In this document: positions 37,637 to 51,571 of the stretch, piece by piece
Layout: each line of letters opens with the position of its first letter
How positions within the stretch are numbered: position 1 is the stretch's first letter
Assembly (NCBI GenBank): GCA_037178975.1
Contig: JASJZH010000006.1
Coordinates: 1,054,001-1,118,000, forward strand
DNA: 64,000 nucleotides
Reading direction: 5' to 3'
DNA from: Oscheius tipulae
Lineage: Eukaryota; Nematoda; Chromadorea; Rhabditida; Rhabditidae
Made by a program: the position numbers and the translations under genes
The notes under the pieces: model-generated
What the model was told of the DNA's origin: nothing
Database searches by the model: none
The model's input: only the letters and a program-made list of their open reading frames with translations

Positions 37637-39914
37637 TTGTGTAATACACAAAAACCCTGATCTATATATGTTGCAAAGATAGATTTTCCTGATTTCTTTG
37701 TTTATCATATTGTCAGTGTCATTATTGGGCAATAAAATGTTCTCGTGTCAGATCTTTCTTTACTAAAGTGCAGCGGTGTCCGCACAATTGGATATCAACA
37801 CTAATCCTAAAAAAAGCCGACAAGTCCTTTCATGTCAAGCGACAAGGAGACCAGTCAACTGTAGGGGCAACTTCAGTTACTACAGTAAAGCCGCCTGCTA
37901 ACAATTCTAGACTATTGGGCTGCAAAGCTGCCGTCGACATCTGAATTAAACCATAACTGATCCATTTAGCTTTTGATCACTAACGGTGCTAAACTTTCAG
38001 ATCAACGAACTATTTGCGTTACGTGTAAAAATGAAACCTTCTGTTTGCAAAAGGACTTCCTGATCATGATCAACTAACCAAAAAATATATGGAAGCGATT
38101 TAGTAGCTGAGTTGGCATTTTAAGTCTAGTACACGTTCAAACTATTTGCAATTAAGCAAAGAGCAAAGGGCAAAAACTTTGGATAGGATCGGTTTCGGGG
38201 TACGATGAATATCTCTGAACTGTCTATTCCAGGTATTTCATTTTGTTGTAAATAACAAGCCACTACATCATGGGTCATAAGGAGATTTTCGAACCAACCA
38301 TAGAAACCGAATGACTTGTAATCTCTGTTCGAAATCTTTTTTTTTCCAAGGATGTGGCTTACTAAGGTGCGCAGGCACTTGTGAAGTTAGTTTAATATAA
38401 GGTGCTAACCTCATAATATAGAATAGAAATCTATTTTAAAATTTCCTCGCGTCTCTGTCTGTCTGTGTGTGTGTGACTGAAGCCAGTGTTGCTCCTGCCA
38501 TGGTAGCTCGACTGGAGGGCTAGAATGTAGAAACCGGGCAAAGTTCAAAGGAAGCAAAGGTTATAACTGTCACTGAGCTCCTCTAGGAGCGATTGCAATA
38601 CTTGGATAGGAAATTGGGTCGAGGGATGGGAAGTGGGGTCAAAGACTGATTAGCAGTGAGTGTTAGCAATCGTTTTACTGGGGAAAGGACAAGTTAGCTA
38701 CGCCCCGAAGGGATGCAACAAGTTAGGCGTGAGTGGCCTAACTAGTATAATAAAAAGTGCTTGTCTACTCGACTTAGGTACTCATGATGCGCCCACACGC
38801 ATTGCACAGTCTGACATAAGCAAAACATCTTCCATGGCGCGAAAACTTTTTCGCAAAAAACCCACGTTCTGATTGGACAGCTTTGCTTATGTTATACATT
38901 TCGCCTACAACGCGGTTCCCTGGATCCCTTCAAACCTTTTCAGATTGCGGTACAGAATAAATTAAAGATTTCGGCTTCTAATGTTGATGCACTATCATGC
39001 ATAGCTCGGGCATGTCTGAATCTTATTTTTTCGCAAAGATGTGAATTGGTCTACATAAAACAAGTACCAGAAAAAAATTAATTCGTTTGGTGACCCAACG
39101 AAAAGGAAATATTCAGTTGGTGAATCTATAGACAAGCGACTTTTTTTAGTTTTGGAAGTAACACGCACTTATCAAGAAATGAGGTTTCAAACTTATTGTT
39201 TATTCAGATCGTAATAATCACCTTTACCATTGTTTGCACTGCTGCTAGACATCACGTGTGAAGTCGATTATTTAAAAAAAGTTTTTTTTTGCTTGGTTAG
39301 TTTGATCTTCACTATATTTTTGATCAATTATCATCTACAGTCCATAACGATGATCAACCTGCTAAATAATAAATCTCACAAATAGCGTTTCGATATTTAA
39401 AGTTATACAGTCATTATCAACATTTACTTCAAACTAAAGTAGAAGTATGTCTTGTAGAACTACTTCACCCCTTCAGACCAAAATACTACATTGCTGGAAG
39501 AACGATGAAAACTTTGATTCCCTGGAGAGCGGGGAAAATGATGTTGGCAGGCGGGGGTTGCAGCAGATGAGCAGACATGTGCCGTTTTTTTCTGCACAAA
39601 AAAATTAGCAGCACGCGATGAACTTCGCACAGTAAAATAATAAAACAATGTAGAAATGTTATCTGTTAAAAACTCTTCGAAAAAAGAAATTCCACGAAGA
39701 AATGAAAACAACGTAATGAAAAAAAGATTAGTTTAAGAAGTCAAAAATTTATTTGGCAAGTCGTTTTTCGAACAGAAGAGCATCTTAATCAATATGGGGT
39801 GATAGTTACTGATAGATGTATAAACCCGCTCTGCCACTTTCCAGCGAAAAAGCTGTGCAATCACGGGATGAACACATCGTATAAAGCCATGTCACAGGCG
39901 GAGATGAACGCTTC
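37637..39914. other. Intergenic, no gene seen
   Basis: Contains the receptor poly(A) signal (AATAAA at 37731-37736), a CTGT/GT microsatellite (about 38455-38474) and AT-rich sequence. No coding or RNA gene is supported. Confidence 0.5.
37731..37736 (+). terminator. Poly(A) signal of the glutamate receptor gene
   Basis: AATAAA 95 nt after the stop at 37636. Confidence 0.6.
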
Positions 39915-42900
39915 ATGTGGCTCCTACTTTTTTTATTTGCCATAACTCATGGCCAACAGACAGGCTATTGCGCCTATGAGGGCGAAGGAGGTTTAGTGGA
40001 AGTCGACACTTTTCTAATAACCATTTTTAAGCATGCCTCGGTACAATGTGTCCTGGCGGCACAACATGTATCAACAACGGAACCGATACTTTTTGTTGCC
40101 AAGACTCACAAATTTACACCGAAATAACAAGTCGCAATTTTTAATTTAACAACATTGGTAATTTAGCAAAATCAACAGAGACGGATCCGCCCCAGTATTG
40201 TGCCAATGAAGGAGTAGGAGGTTCGGCCATAACTCGCTTTGCCAAAACTACATTCTTAAGACTGTCTTGGCACAATGTGTCCGGAAGAAGCCACTTGTAT
40301 TAATAATGGTACTACAACGTTTTGCTGCGATAACGCAATGATATATACTGGTACAACAACAAGTGAGTTTCAAGGCAAACCATTACTTCAGCACTTTAGC
40401 CACAGCCCCAGCAACCGCACCAATGGCTTATTGCGAAGACGATGGAGTGGGCGGTAAAATAAAACAGATTCGTGAAACACTCGAGTTTAGAGTGCCTTGG
40501 TACACTTTGTCCAGAAGGTGCAAGCTGCATCAATAACACAATCAAACCTTTCTGCTGCGATAACCCGAAAATATACTACGAACTAACCACCAGTGAGTTC
40601 AAACCAATTAATAACCGAAATCATATGAAACTAAAGAAACAACTACAACAACTTCAACCGCAACGTCCACATCAACTATCACAACGTCAACATCGACAAC
40701 AACACCGACACCAAAGACTACATCGACATCCACAACGAGCACGACTCCAACGACTACATCGACATCCACAACGAGCACGACTCCAACGACTACATCGACG
40801 TCCACAACGAGCACGACTCCAACGACTACATCGACGTCCACAACGAGCACGACTCCAACGACTACATCGACGTCCACAACGAGCACGACTCCAACGACCA
40901 CGTCAACCTCGACAAGCACAACGTCGACGTCCACTACGAGTACGACCCCAACGACCACGTCGACATCCACAACGAGCACGACTCCAACGACTACATCGAC
41001 GTCTACAACGAGCACGACTCCAACGACTACATCGACGTCCACAACGAGCACGACTCCAACGACCACGTCGACATCCACTACGAGCACGACTCCAACGACT
41101 ACATCGACATCCACAACGAGCACGACTCCAACGACTACATCGACATCCACAACGAGCACGAATCCAACGACTACATCGACGTCCACAACGAGCACGACTC
41201 CAACGACCACATCGACGTCCACAACACAACGTCGACGTCCACGACCACGTCAACACCGACATGACCACGTCGACATCCACAACGAGCACGACTCCAACGA
41301 CCACATCGACATCCACAACGAGCACGACTCCAACGACCACGTCGACATCCACAACGAGCACGGCTCCAACGACCACGTCAACCTCGACAAGCACAACGTC
41401 GACGTCCACCACGAGTACGACACCAACGACCACGTCGACATCCACAACGAGCACGACTCCAACGACTACATCGACGTCCACAACGAGCACGACTCCAACG
41501 ACCACGTCAACCTCGACAAGCACAACGTCGACGTCCACAACGAGTACGACCCCAACGACCACGTCGACATCCACAACGAGCACGACTCCAACGACCACGT
41601 CAACCACGACAAGCACAATCGACGTCCACCACGAGTACAACACCAACGACCACGTCGACATCCACAACGAGCACGACTCCAACGACTACATCGACATCCA
41701 CAACGAGCACGACTCCAACGACTACATCGACGTCCACAACGAGCACGACTCCAACGACCACGTCAACCTCGACAAGCACAACGTCGACGTCCACCACGAG
41801 TACAACACCAACGACCACGTCGACATCCACAACGAGCACGACTCCAACGACTACATCGACGTCCACAACGAGCACGACTCCAACGACTACATCGACATCC
41901 ACAACGACGCACGACTCACAACGTCGACGTCCACCACATACAACACCAACGACGTCGACATCCACTACGAGCACGACTCCTACGACTACATCGACGTCCA
42001 CAACGAGCACGACTCCAACGACTACATCGACATCCACAACCACGACAACGACTCCTACGACTACATCGACGTCCACAACGAGCACGACTCCAACGACTAC
42101 ATCGACGTCCACAACGAGCACGACTCCAACGACCACGTCAACCTCGACAAGCACAACGTCGACGTCCACCACGAGTACAACACCAACGACCACGTCGACA
42201 TCCACAACGAGCACGACTCCAACGACCACGTCAACCACGACAAGCACAACGTCGACGTCCACCACGAGTACAACACCAACGACCACGTCGACATCCACAA
42301 CGAGCACGACTCCAACGACCACGTCAACCTCGACAAGCACAACGTCGACGTCCACCACGAGTACAACACCAACGACCACGTCGACATCCACAACGAGCAC
42401 GACTCCAACGACTACATCGACGTCCACAACGAGCACGACTCCAACGACCACGTCAACCTCGACAAGCACAACGTCGACGTCCACTACGAGTACGACCCCA
42501 ACGACCACGTCGACATCCACAACGAGCACGACTCCAACGACTACATCGACGTCCACAACGAGCACAACTCCAACGACCACGTCAACCTCGACAAGCACAA
42601 CGTCGACGTCCACCACGAGTACAACACCAACGACCACGTCGACATCCACTACGAGCACGACTCCAACGACTACATCGACATCCACAACAAGCACGACTCC
42701 AACGACCACGTCAACCACGACAAGCACAACGTCGACGTCCACCACAAGTACAACACCAACGACCACGTCGACATCCACAACGAGCACGACTCCAACGACT
42801 ACATCGACGTCCACAACGAGCACGACTCCAACGACCACGTCAACCTCGACAAGCACAACGTCGACGTCCACCACGAGTACGACCCCAACGACCACGTCGA

Positions 42901-45900
42901 CATCCACAACGAGCACGACTCCAACGACTACATCGACGTCCACAACGAGCACGATTCCAACGACCACGTCAACCTCGACAAGCACAACGTCGACGTCCAC
43001 CACGAGTACAACACCAACGACCACGTCGACATCCACAACAAGCACGACTCCAACGACTACATCGACGTCCACAACGAGCACGACTCCAACGACTACATCG
43101 ACATCCACAACGAGCACAACTCCAACGACTACATCGACGTCCACAACGAGCACGACTCCTACGACTACATCGACGTCCACAACGAGCACGACTCCAACGA
43201 CTACATCGACATCCACAACGAGCACGACTCCAACGACTACATCGACGTCCACAACGAGCACGACTCCAACGACTACATCGACGTCCACAACGAGCACGAC
43301 TCCAACGACCACGTCAACCTCGACAAGCACAACGTCGACGTCCACCACGAGTACAACACCAACGACCACGTCGACATCCACAACGAGCACGACTCCAACG
43401 ACTACATCGACATCCACAACGAGCACGACTCCAACGACTACATCGACATCCACAACGAGCACGACTCCAACGACTACATCGACATCCACAACGAGCACGA
43501 CTCCAACGACCACGTCGACATCCACAACGAGCACGGCTCCAACGACCACGTCAACCACGACAAGCACAACGTCGACGTCCACCACGAGTACAACACCAAC
43601 GACCACGTCGACATCCACAACGAGCACGACTCCAACGACCACGTCGACATCCACAACGAGCACGACTCCAACGACTACATCGACATCCACAACGAGCACG
43701 ACTCCAACGACCACGTCAACCACGACAAGCACAACGTCGACGTCCACCACAAGTACAACACCAACGACCACGTCGACATCCACAACGAGCACGACTCCAA
43801 CGACTACATCGACGTCCACAACGAGCACGACTCCAACGACCACGTCAACCTCGACAAGCACAACGTCGACGTCCACCACGAGTACAACACCAACGACCAC
43901 GTCGACATCCACAACAAGCACGACTCCAACGACTACATCGACGTCCACAACGAGCACGACTCCAACGACTACATCGACATCCACAACGAGCACGACTCCA
44001 ACGACTACATCGACGTCCACAACGAGCACGACTCCTACGACTACATCGACGTCCACCACGAGTACAACACCAACGACCACGTCGACATCCACAACGAGCA
44101 CGACTCCAACGACTACATCGACATCCACAACGAGCACGACTCGAACGACTACATCGACGTCCACAACGAGCACGACTCCAACGACCACGTCAACCTCGAC
44201 AAGCACAACGTCGACGTCCACCACGAGTACAACACCAACGACCACGTCGACATCCACAACAAGCACGACTCCAACGACTACATCGACGTCCACAACGAGC
44301 ACGACTCCAACGACCACGTCAACCACGACAAGCACAACGTCGACGTCCACCACAAGTACAACACCAACGACCACGTCGACATCCACAACGAGCACGACTC
44401 CAACGACTACATCGACGTCCACAACGAGCACGACTCCAACGACCACGTCAACCTCGACAAGCACAACGTCGACGTCCACCACGAGTACAACACCAACGAC
44501 CACGTCGACATCCACAACAAGCACGACTCCAACGACTACATCGACGTCCACAACGAGCACGACTCCAACGACTACATCGACATCCACAACGAGCACGACT
44601 CCAACGACTACATCGACGTCCACAACGAGCACGACTCCTACGACTACATCGACGTCCACCACGAGTACAACACCAACGACCACGTCGACATCCACAACGA
44701 GCACGACTCCAACGACTACATCGACATCCACAACGAGCACGACTCGAACGACTACATCGACGTCCACAACGAGCACGACTCCAACGACCACGTCAACCTC
44801 GACAAGCACAACGTCGACGTCCACCACGAGTACAACACCAACGACCACGTCGACATCCACAACGAGCACGACTCCAACGACTACATCGACATCCACAACG
44901 AGCACGACTCCAACGACTACATCGACATCCACAACGAGCACGACTCCAACGACTACATCGACATCCACAACGAGCACGACTCCAACGACTACATCGACGT
45001 CCACAACGAGCACGACTCCAACGACCACGTCAACCTCGACAAGCACAACGTCGACGTCCACCACGAGTACAACACCAACGACCACGTCGACATCCACAAC
45101 GAGCACGACTCCAACGACTACATCGACATCCACAACGAGCACGACTCCAACGACTACATCGACATCCACAACGAGCACGACTCCTACGACTACATCGACG
45201 TCCACAACGAGCACGACTCCAACGACCACGTCAACCTCGACAAGCACAACGTCGACGTCCACCACGAGTACAACACCAACGACCACGTCGACATCCACAA
45301 CAAGCACGACTCCAACGACTACATCGATATCCACTACGAGCACAACTCCAACGACTACATCGACGTCCACAACGAGCACGAGTCCAACGACCACGTCAAC
45401 CACGACAAGCACAACGTCGACGTCCACCACGAGTACAACACCAACGACCACGTCGACATCCACAACGAGCACGACTCCAACGACTACATCGACATCCACA
45501 ACGAGCACGACTCCAACGACCACGTCAACCTCGACAAGCACAACGTCGACGTCCACCACGAGTACAACACCAACGACCACGTCGACATCCACAACGAGCA
45601 CGACTCCAACGACTACATCGACATCCACAACGAGCACGACTCCAACGACTACATCGACATCCACAACGAGCACGACTCCTACGACTACATCGACGTCCAC
45701 AACGAGCACGACTCCAACGACCACGTCAACCTCGACAAGCACAACGTCGACGTCCACCACGAGTACAACACCAACGACCACGTCGACATCCACAACAAGC
45801 ACGACTCCAACGACTACATCGATATCCACTACGAGCACAACTCCAACGACTACATCGACGTCCACAACGAGCACGAGTCCAACGACCACGTCAACCACGA

Positions 45901-48900
45901 CAAGCACAACGTCGACGTCCACCACGAGTACAACACCAACGACCACGTCGACATCCACAACGAGCACGACTCCAACGACTACATCGACATCCACAACGAG
46001 CACGACTCCAACGACCACGTCGACATCCACAACGAGCACGGCTCCTACGACCACGTCAACCACGACAAGCACAACGTCGACGTCCACCACGAGTACAACA
46101 CCAACGACCACGTCGACATCCACAACGAGCACGACTCCAACGACCACGTCGACATCCACAACGAGCACGGCTCCTACGACCACGTCAACCACGACAAGCA
46201 CAACGTCGACGTCCACCACGAGTACAACACCAACGACCACGTCGACATCCACAACGAGCACGACTCCAACGACTACATCGACATCCACAACGAGCACGAC
46301 TCCAACGACTACATCGACGTCCACAACGAGCACGACTCCAACGACCACGTCAACCTCGACAAGCACAACGTCGACGTCCACCACGAGTACAACACCAACG
46401 ACCACGTCGACATCCACAACGAGCACGACTCCAACGACTACATCGACATCCACAACGAGCACGACTCCAACGACTACATCGACATCCACAACGAGCACGA
46501 CTCCAACGACTACATCGACATCCACAACGAGCACGACTCCTACGACTACATCGACGTCCACAACGAGCACGACTCCAACGACCACGTCAACCTCGACAAG
46601 CACAACGTCGACGTCCACCACGAGTACAACACCAACGACCACGTCGACATCCACAACGAGCACGACTCCAACGACTACATCGACATCCACAACGAGCACG
46701 ACTCCAACGACTACATCGACGTCCACAACGAGCACGAGTCCAACGACCACGTCAACCACGACAAGCACAACGTCGACGTCCACCACGAGTACAACACCAA
46801 CGACCACGTCGACATCCACAACGAGCACGACTCCAACGACTACATCGACATCCACAACGAGCACGACTCCAACGACCACGTCGACATCCACAACGAGCAC
46901 GGCTCCTACGACCACGTCAACCTCGACAAGCACAACGTCGACGTCCACCACGAGTACAACACCAACGACCACGTCGACATCCACAACGAGCACGACTCCA
47001 ACGACTACATCGACATCCACAACGAGCACGACTCCAACGACTACATCGACATCCACAACGAGCACGACTCCAACGACTACATCGACGTCCACAACGAGCA
47101 CGACTCCAACGACCACGTCAACCTCGACAAGCACAACGTCGACGTCCACCACGAGTACAACACCAACGACCACGTCGACATCCACAACAAGCACGACTCC
47201 AACGACTACATCGATATCCACTACGAGCACAACTCCAACGACTACATCGACGTCCACAACGAGCACGAGTCCAACGACCACGTCAACCACGACAAGCACA
47301 ACGTCGACGTCCACCACGAGTACAACACCAACGACCACGTCGACATCCACAACGAGCACGACTCCAACGACTACATCGACATCCACAACGAGCACGACTC
47401 CAACGACCACGTCGACATCCACAACGAGCACGGCTCCTACGACCACGTCAACCACGACAAGCACAACGTCGACGTCCACCACGAGTACAACACCAACGAC
47501 CACGTCGACATCCACAACGAGCACGACTCCAACGACCACGTCGACATCCACAACGAGCACGGCTCCTACGACCACGTCAACCACGACAAGCACAACGTCG
47601 ACGTCCACCACGAGTACAACACCAACGACCACGTCGACATCCACAACGAGCACGACTCCAACGACCACGTCAACCTCGACAAGCACAACGTCGACGTCCA
47701 CCACGAGTACAACACCAACGACCACGTCGACATCCACAACAAGCACGACTCCAACGACTACATCGACATCCACAACGAGCACGACTCCAACGACCACGTC
47801 GACATCCACAACGAGCACGGCTCCTACGACCACGTCAACCACGACAAGCACAACGTCGACGTCCACCACGAGTACAACACCAACGACCACGTCGACATCC
47901 ACAACGAGCACGGCTCCTACGACCACGTCAACCACGACAAGCACAACGTCGACGTCCACCACGAGTACAACACCAACGACCACGTCGACATCCACAACGA
48001 GCACGACTCCAACGACCACGTCGACATCCACAACGAGCACGACTCCAACGACTACATCGACATCCACAACGAGCACGACTCCAACGACTACATCGACGTC
48101 CACAACGAGCACGACTCCAACGACCACGTCAACCACGACAAGCACAACGTCGACGTCCACCACGAGTACAACACCAACGACCACGTCGACATCCACAACG
48201 AGCACGACTCCAACGACTACATCGACATCCACAACGAGCACGACTCCAACGACTACATCGACATCCACAACGAGCACGACTCCTACGACTACATCGACGT
48301 CCACAACGAGCACGACTCCAACGACCACGTCAACCTCGACAAGCACAACGTCGACGTCCACCACGAGTACAACACCAACGACCACGTCGACATCCACAAC
48401 AAGCACGACTCCAACGACTACATCGACATCCACAACGAGCACGACTCCAACGACCACGTCGACATCCACAACGAGCACGGCTCCTACGACCACGTCAACC
48501 ACGACAAGCACAACGTCGACGTCCACCACGAGTACAACACCAACGACCACGTCGACATCCACAACGAGCACGACTCCTACGACTACATCGACGTCCACAA
48601 CGAGCACGACTCCAACGACCACGTCAACCTCGACAAGCACAACGTCGACGTACACCACGAGTACAACACCAATGACCACGTCGACGTCCACGCCTCCAAC
48701 GACTACGTCGACGTCGACTACTGAGAAAGTGACGTCGTCCGTGCTGACAACATTTTCTACTCCTTCGTCCCTGCGTACCACATCAGCTTATTTTACTACC
48801 GTGTCAGGTTTGTAATACTGTTTTCTTATTTACGTTTGTTGCAGGATGCGCGGATAACTCGTCTATAAACTGTGCTTCGATGAAAACTTATTGTAATAAT

Positions 48901-50743
48901 TCTCAGTATTATACCTTGATGAGCCAGCAGTGTCCTAAAACTTGTAACCGTTGCATTAACCCAACAACTGTTGCGTCAACGATACCCGGTAAAAGAACTT
49001 ATGTGGTGGGAGATTTTGTTTTTAGGCTGTGCCGATAACTCATCAATTAATTGCGCAGGAATGGCTTCTTATTGTAATAATTCGCAGTACTTTTCTCTGA
49101 TGACGCAGCAGTGTCCGAAAACATGTAATCGTTGCCACGGGACCACAATCGCATCCACAATTGTGGTCACCACCCCTTCCAGTGAGATACATCTTGCCAG
49201 TAGACGTTACTTGGTTTAGGCTGTGCCGACAATGCATCCATTAACTGCGCTTCGATGACCACTTATTGTAATAACGCTGCTTACTACAATTTAATGACTC
49301 AGCAGTGTCCAAAAACTTGCAATCGTTGCTCAGGAACTACCGTGTTCACAACCACGGCCGCTGTGACAACTCCGAGTAAGTCAGTGGTAGTGATCGCGGA
49401 ACTCAAAACATTCAGCTTGTTATGATAATGCGACCTCAAACTGTCCGCAAATGACAGCATATTGCAACAATCCGACTTATTATAACTTGATGACTGATCA
49501 GTGCCCGAAGACTTGTAATCGATGTGGTGTTACCACTTCCGCTCCAAGTAGTCATATAATCTTTGAGACTAAAAATACTTTTAGCATGTTATGACAATGC
49601 GACGTCGAACTGTCCGCAGATGACTGCATATTGCAACAATCCAACTTACTACAATCTAATGACCGATCAGTGTCCAAAAACGTGCAATCGTTGTGGTGTG
49701 ACAACTTCGGCTCCAAGTGGGGCTTCAGTTTTGTGGTAAAAATCTCTTTTCAGCATGTTACGATAATGCAACCTCAAATTGCCCACAAATGACCTCGTAT
49801 TGTAATAACCCAACTTACTACAATTTGATGACTGATCAGTGTCCAAAAACCTGCAATCGTTGTGGAGTAACGACATCCGCTCCATGTATGGATTTAGGTT
49901 TGAAGTAGCTAAGTACTTACAGCGTGCTACGACAATGCGACTTCCAACTGTCCGCAGATGACCTCATATTGCAATAATCCAACATACTACAATTTGATGA
50001 CAGATCAGTGTCCGAAAACTTGTAATCGCTGTGGTGTAACCACATCGGCACCAAGTAAGCAAAATAGTTTCTAATTATTAATTGATTCTAGCATGTTATG
50101 ACAATGCGACTTCAAATTGTCCGCAAATGAAATCGTACTGTAACAACCCGACTTATTACAATTTAATGACCGATCAGTGCCCGAAAACGTGCAATCGGTG
50201 TGGTGGTGCCACATCCGCTCCAAGTAGTCTTTCCGTTTGTTTGGAAACTAGCATCTTTTTCAGCGTGCTATGACAATTCCAGTTCCAACTGTCCACAGAT
50301 GGCATCCTATTGCAATAATCCAACATATTACAGCCTGATGACCACTCAATGTCCGAAAACTTGCGGTCGTTGTGGAATTACAGCAGCTCCTGCAACACGT
50401 AATAGCTTGTAATAAAACAGAAATTTTATTTCAGAGTGCCGTGATAACAGCTCATCAAATTGTGCGTCAATGACATCTTACTGTAATAACCCAACGTATT
50501 ACAATTTGATGACGACACAGTGTCCTGTCACTTGTAACAGATGTGGTGCCACAACTATGGCTCCTGCGCCAGCTCCAGCAGCTACAGGTTGTTTATTTCA
50601 ATATTAAGTAAAACAAATTTGCAGCGTGCACGGACAAAACAACTGATTGCTTGACCATGACTTCCTACTGTAATAACGCACAGTACGCACAACTTATGAC
50701 ACAGCAATGTCCTAAGACCTGTAATAGATGCCCAACTGGATAG
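39915..50743 (+). CDS. Giant secreted mucin: CC-type Cys modules, Thr-rich array, 11 ShK domains
   Basis: A signal peptide (MWLLLFLFAITHGQ) opens exon 39915-39990. Exons 40032-40130, 40167-40220, 40261-40362, 40400-40453 and 40491-40592 encode three copies of a module like YCANEGVG plus CLGTMCPEEATCINNG and FCCD, ending in a CC pair (resembling the nematode CC domain). Exon 40637-48807 is the Thr/Ser/Pro array. Eleven phase-1 exons (48845-48988, 49026-49181, 49220-49375, 49416-49547, 49585-49716, 49754-49885, 49923-50054, 50092-50223, 50264-50398, 50435-50587, 50625-50743) each encode one six-Cys ShK domain of the type CYDNATSNCPQMTAYCNN, YYNLMTDQCPKTCNRC. All introns are phase 1, so modules can be shuffled freely. 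Inferred: an O-glycosylated surface-coat or gland mucin. The array frame is not continuous in this sequence (see the repeat entry), so the joined protein is provisional. Confidence 0.8.
40639..48720 (+). repeat. 8.1-kb Thr/Ser/Pro tandem array of mucin 1
   Basis: The basic unit is 36 bp coding TTTSTSTTSTTP. A longer 57-bp unit adds the block TSTSTTSTS and usually precedes AGTACAACACCA. Blocks recur at higher order: for example 43738-44340 repeats 603 bp later, including a private CTCGAAC variant at about 44140 and 44743. Taking the frame set by exon 40491-40592, the Thr frame is kept to about 41222, moves by one at 41222-41262 and moves again at a 2-bp loss near 41612. From there to the ShK exons it is steady. 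Long open frames on the opposite strand and in the shifted frame are by-products of the stop-free repeat. Confidence 0.9.
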
Positions 50744-51571
50744 AATAAGTATCCTAGACGAGCAATAATAATAAATGCTGCATATGTTTCACCCTACATC
50801 CTATGCTTAGAAGCTGGAATTGAATTTCGATTGTTATTATCTTATTGGTTTTATCCGAACAGCTGAAGGTGTGCAGATGACAGCATCAATGAATTTAATA
50901 AGGCTACTGCTGGTCACCCCACTACGACTCTGTCCGAGCTTATCGTCTCTCCCACTCTCTATCTTTCTGTCACTCTCTGATCACCTGTCTATTTATCTAT
51001 CTGTTATTTCGGTCTGCATGTCTTTTCATTTTTTATTTTCTAGCCGTCGTTCTAACCATGTTTTTCGTTTCCTACTCCTGACCTTCTCCTTTCAAACTGA
51101 GGTATGTTGCCTGTGATACAAGCGTTGTGAGTACGCAGCTTATCCCAATAACTGAATTATCTAGGATAACAACATAAAGTACCATCTCTGTACTACCAAA
51201 GTCACTAGGAGTCTTTTGCAACCACGAAAGACGCAAACGCTAATGCAAACTGTAGGCAAAATGACGACTGATTTTTTTAAAATAATTGCGCTCATTTTTT
51301 TACCCGAAAAGAAGTTTCCAACCATTCCATGTAGGTGGAGAACGGATACGCAGCTTCTGATACGATCGCTGTGGTCTTCGAAGAAGTTGTAAAAAAAATT
51401 TCTTCTGCATAATTCTAAAGCGTTGCTCATTCTTTCACTTTTCACATCGCGGTATTTTTTATTCAGCAAATAAACAGTGGGGGTCAAATATCATCGCCAG
51501 TTTCGGCAAGCTGAACAAGCGGAACGCGAAACGTTGTTTAAATGGTTTAGTTGGCAGGTTTGTCAGCTTTC
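50744..51571. other. Intergenic between mucin 1 and mucin 2
   Basis: Holds the mucin 1 poly(A) signal, a CT/CTAT-rich stretch (about 50930-51010) and the presumed promoter of mucin 2. No gene seen. Confidence 0.5.
50770..50775 (+). terminator. Poly(A) signal of mucin 1
   Basis: AATAAA 27 nt after the TAG at 50741-50743. Confidence 0.65.

Noticed and set aside
40639-48720. CRISPR-like array
   Set aside because: Repeats are contiguous 36/57-bp units coding Thr/Ser/Pro without unique spacers, in a eukaryotic exon.
40472-48724. A 2750-residue open frame rich in HNEHDSND and NVDVHHEY on plus
   Set aside because: It is the shifted frame of the stop-free Thr-rich repeat. The splice-consistent frame upstream and at the ShK end codes Thr/Ser/Pro.
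41600-48781. A 2393-residue Val/Asp repeat frame on minus (also 55467-52321)
   Set aside because: Antisense reading of the mucin arrays. No splice sites, signal peptide or neighbouring exons on that strand.
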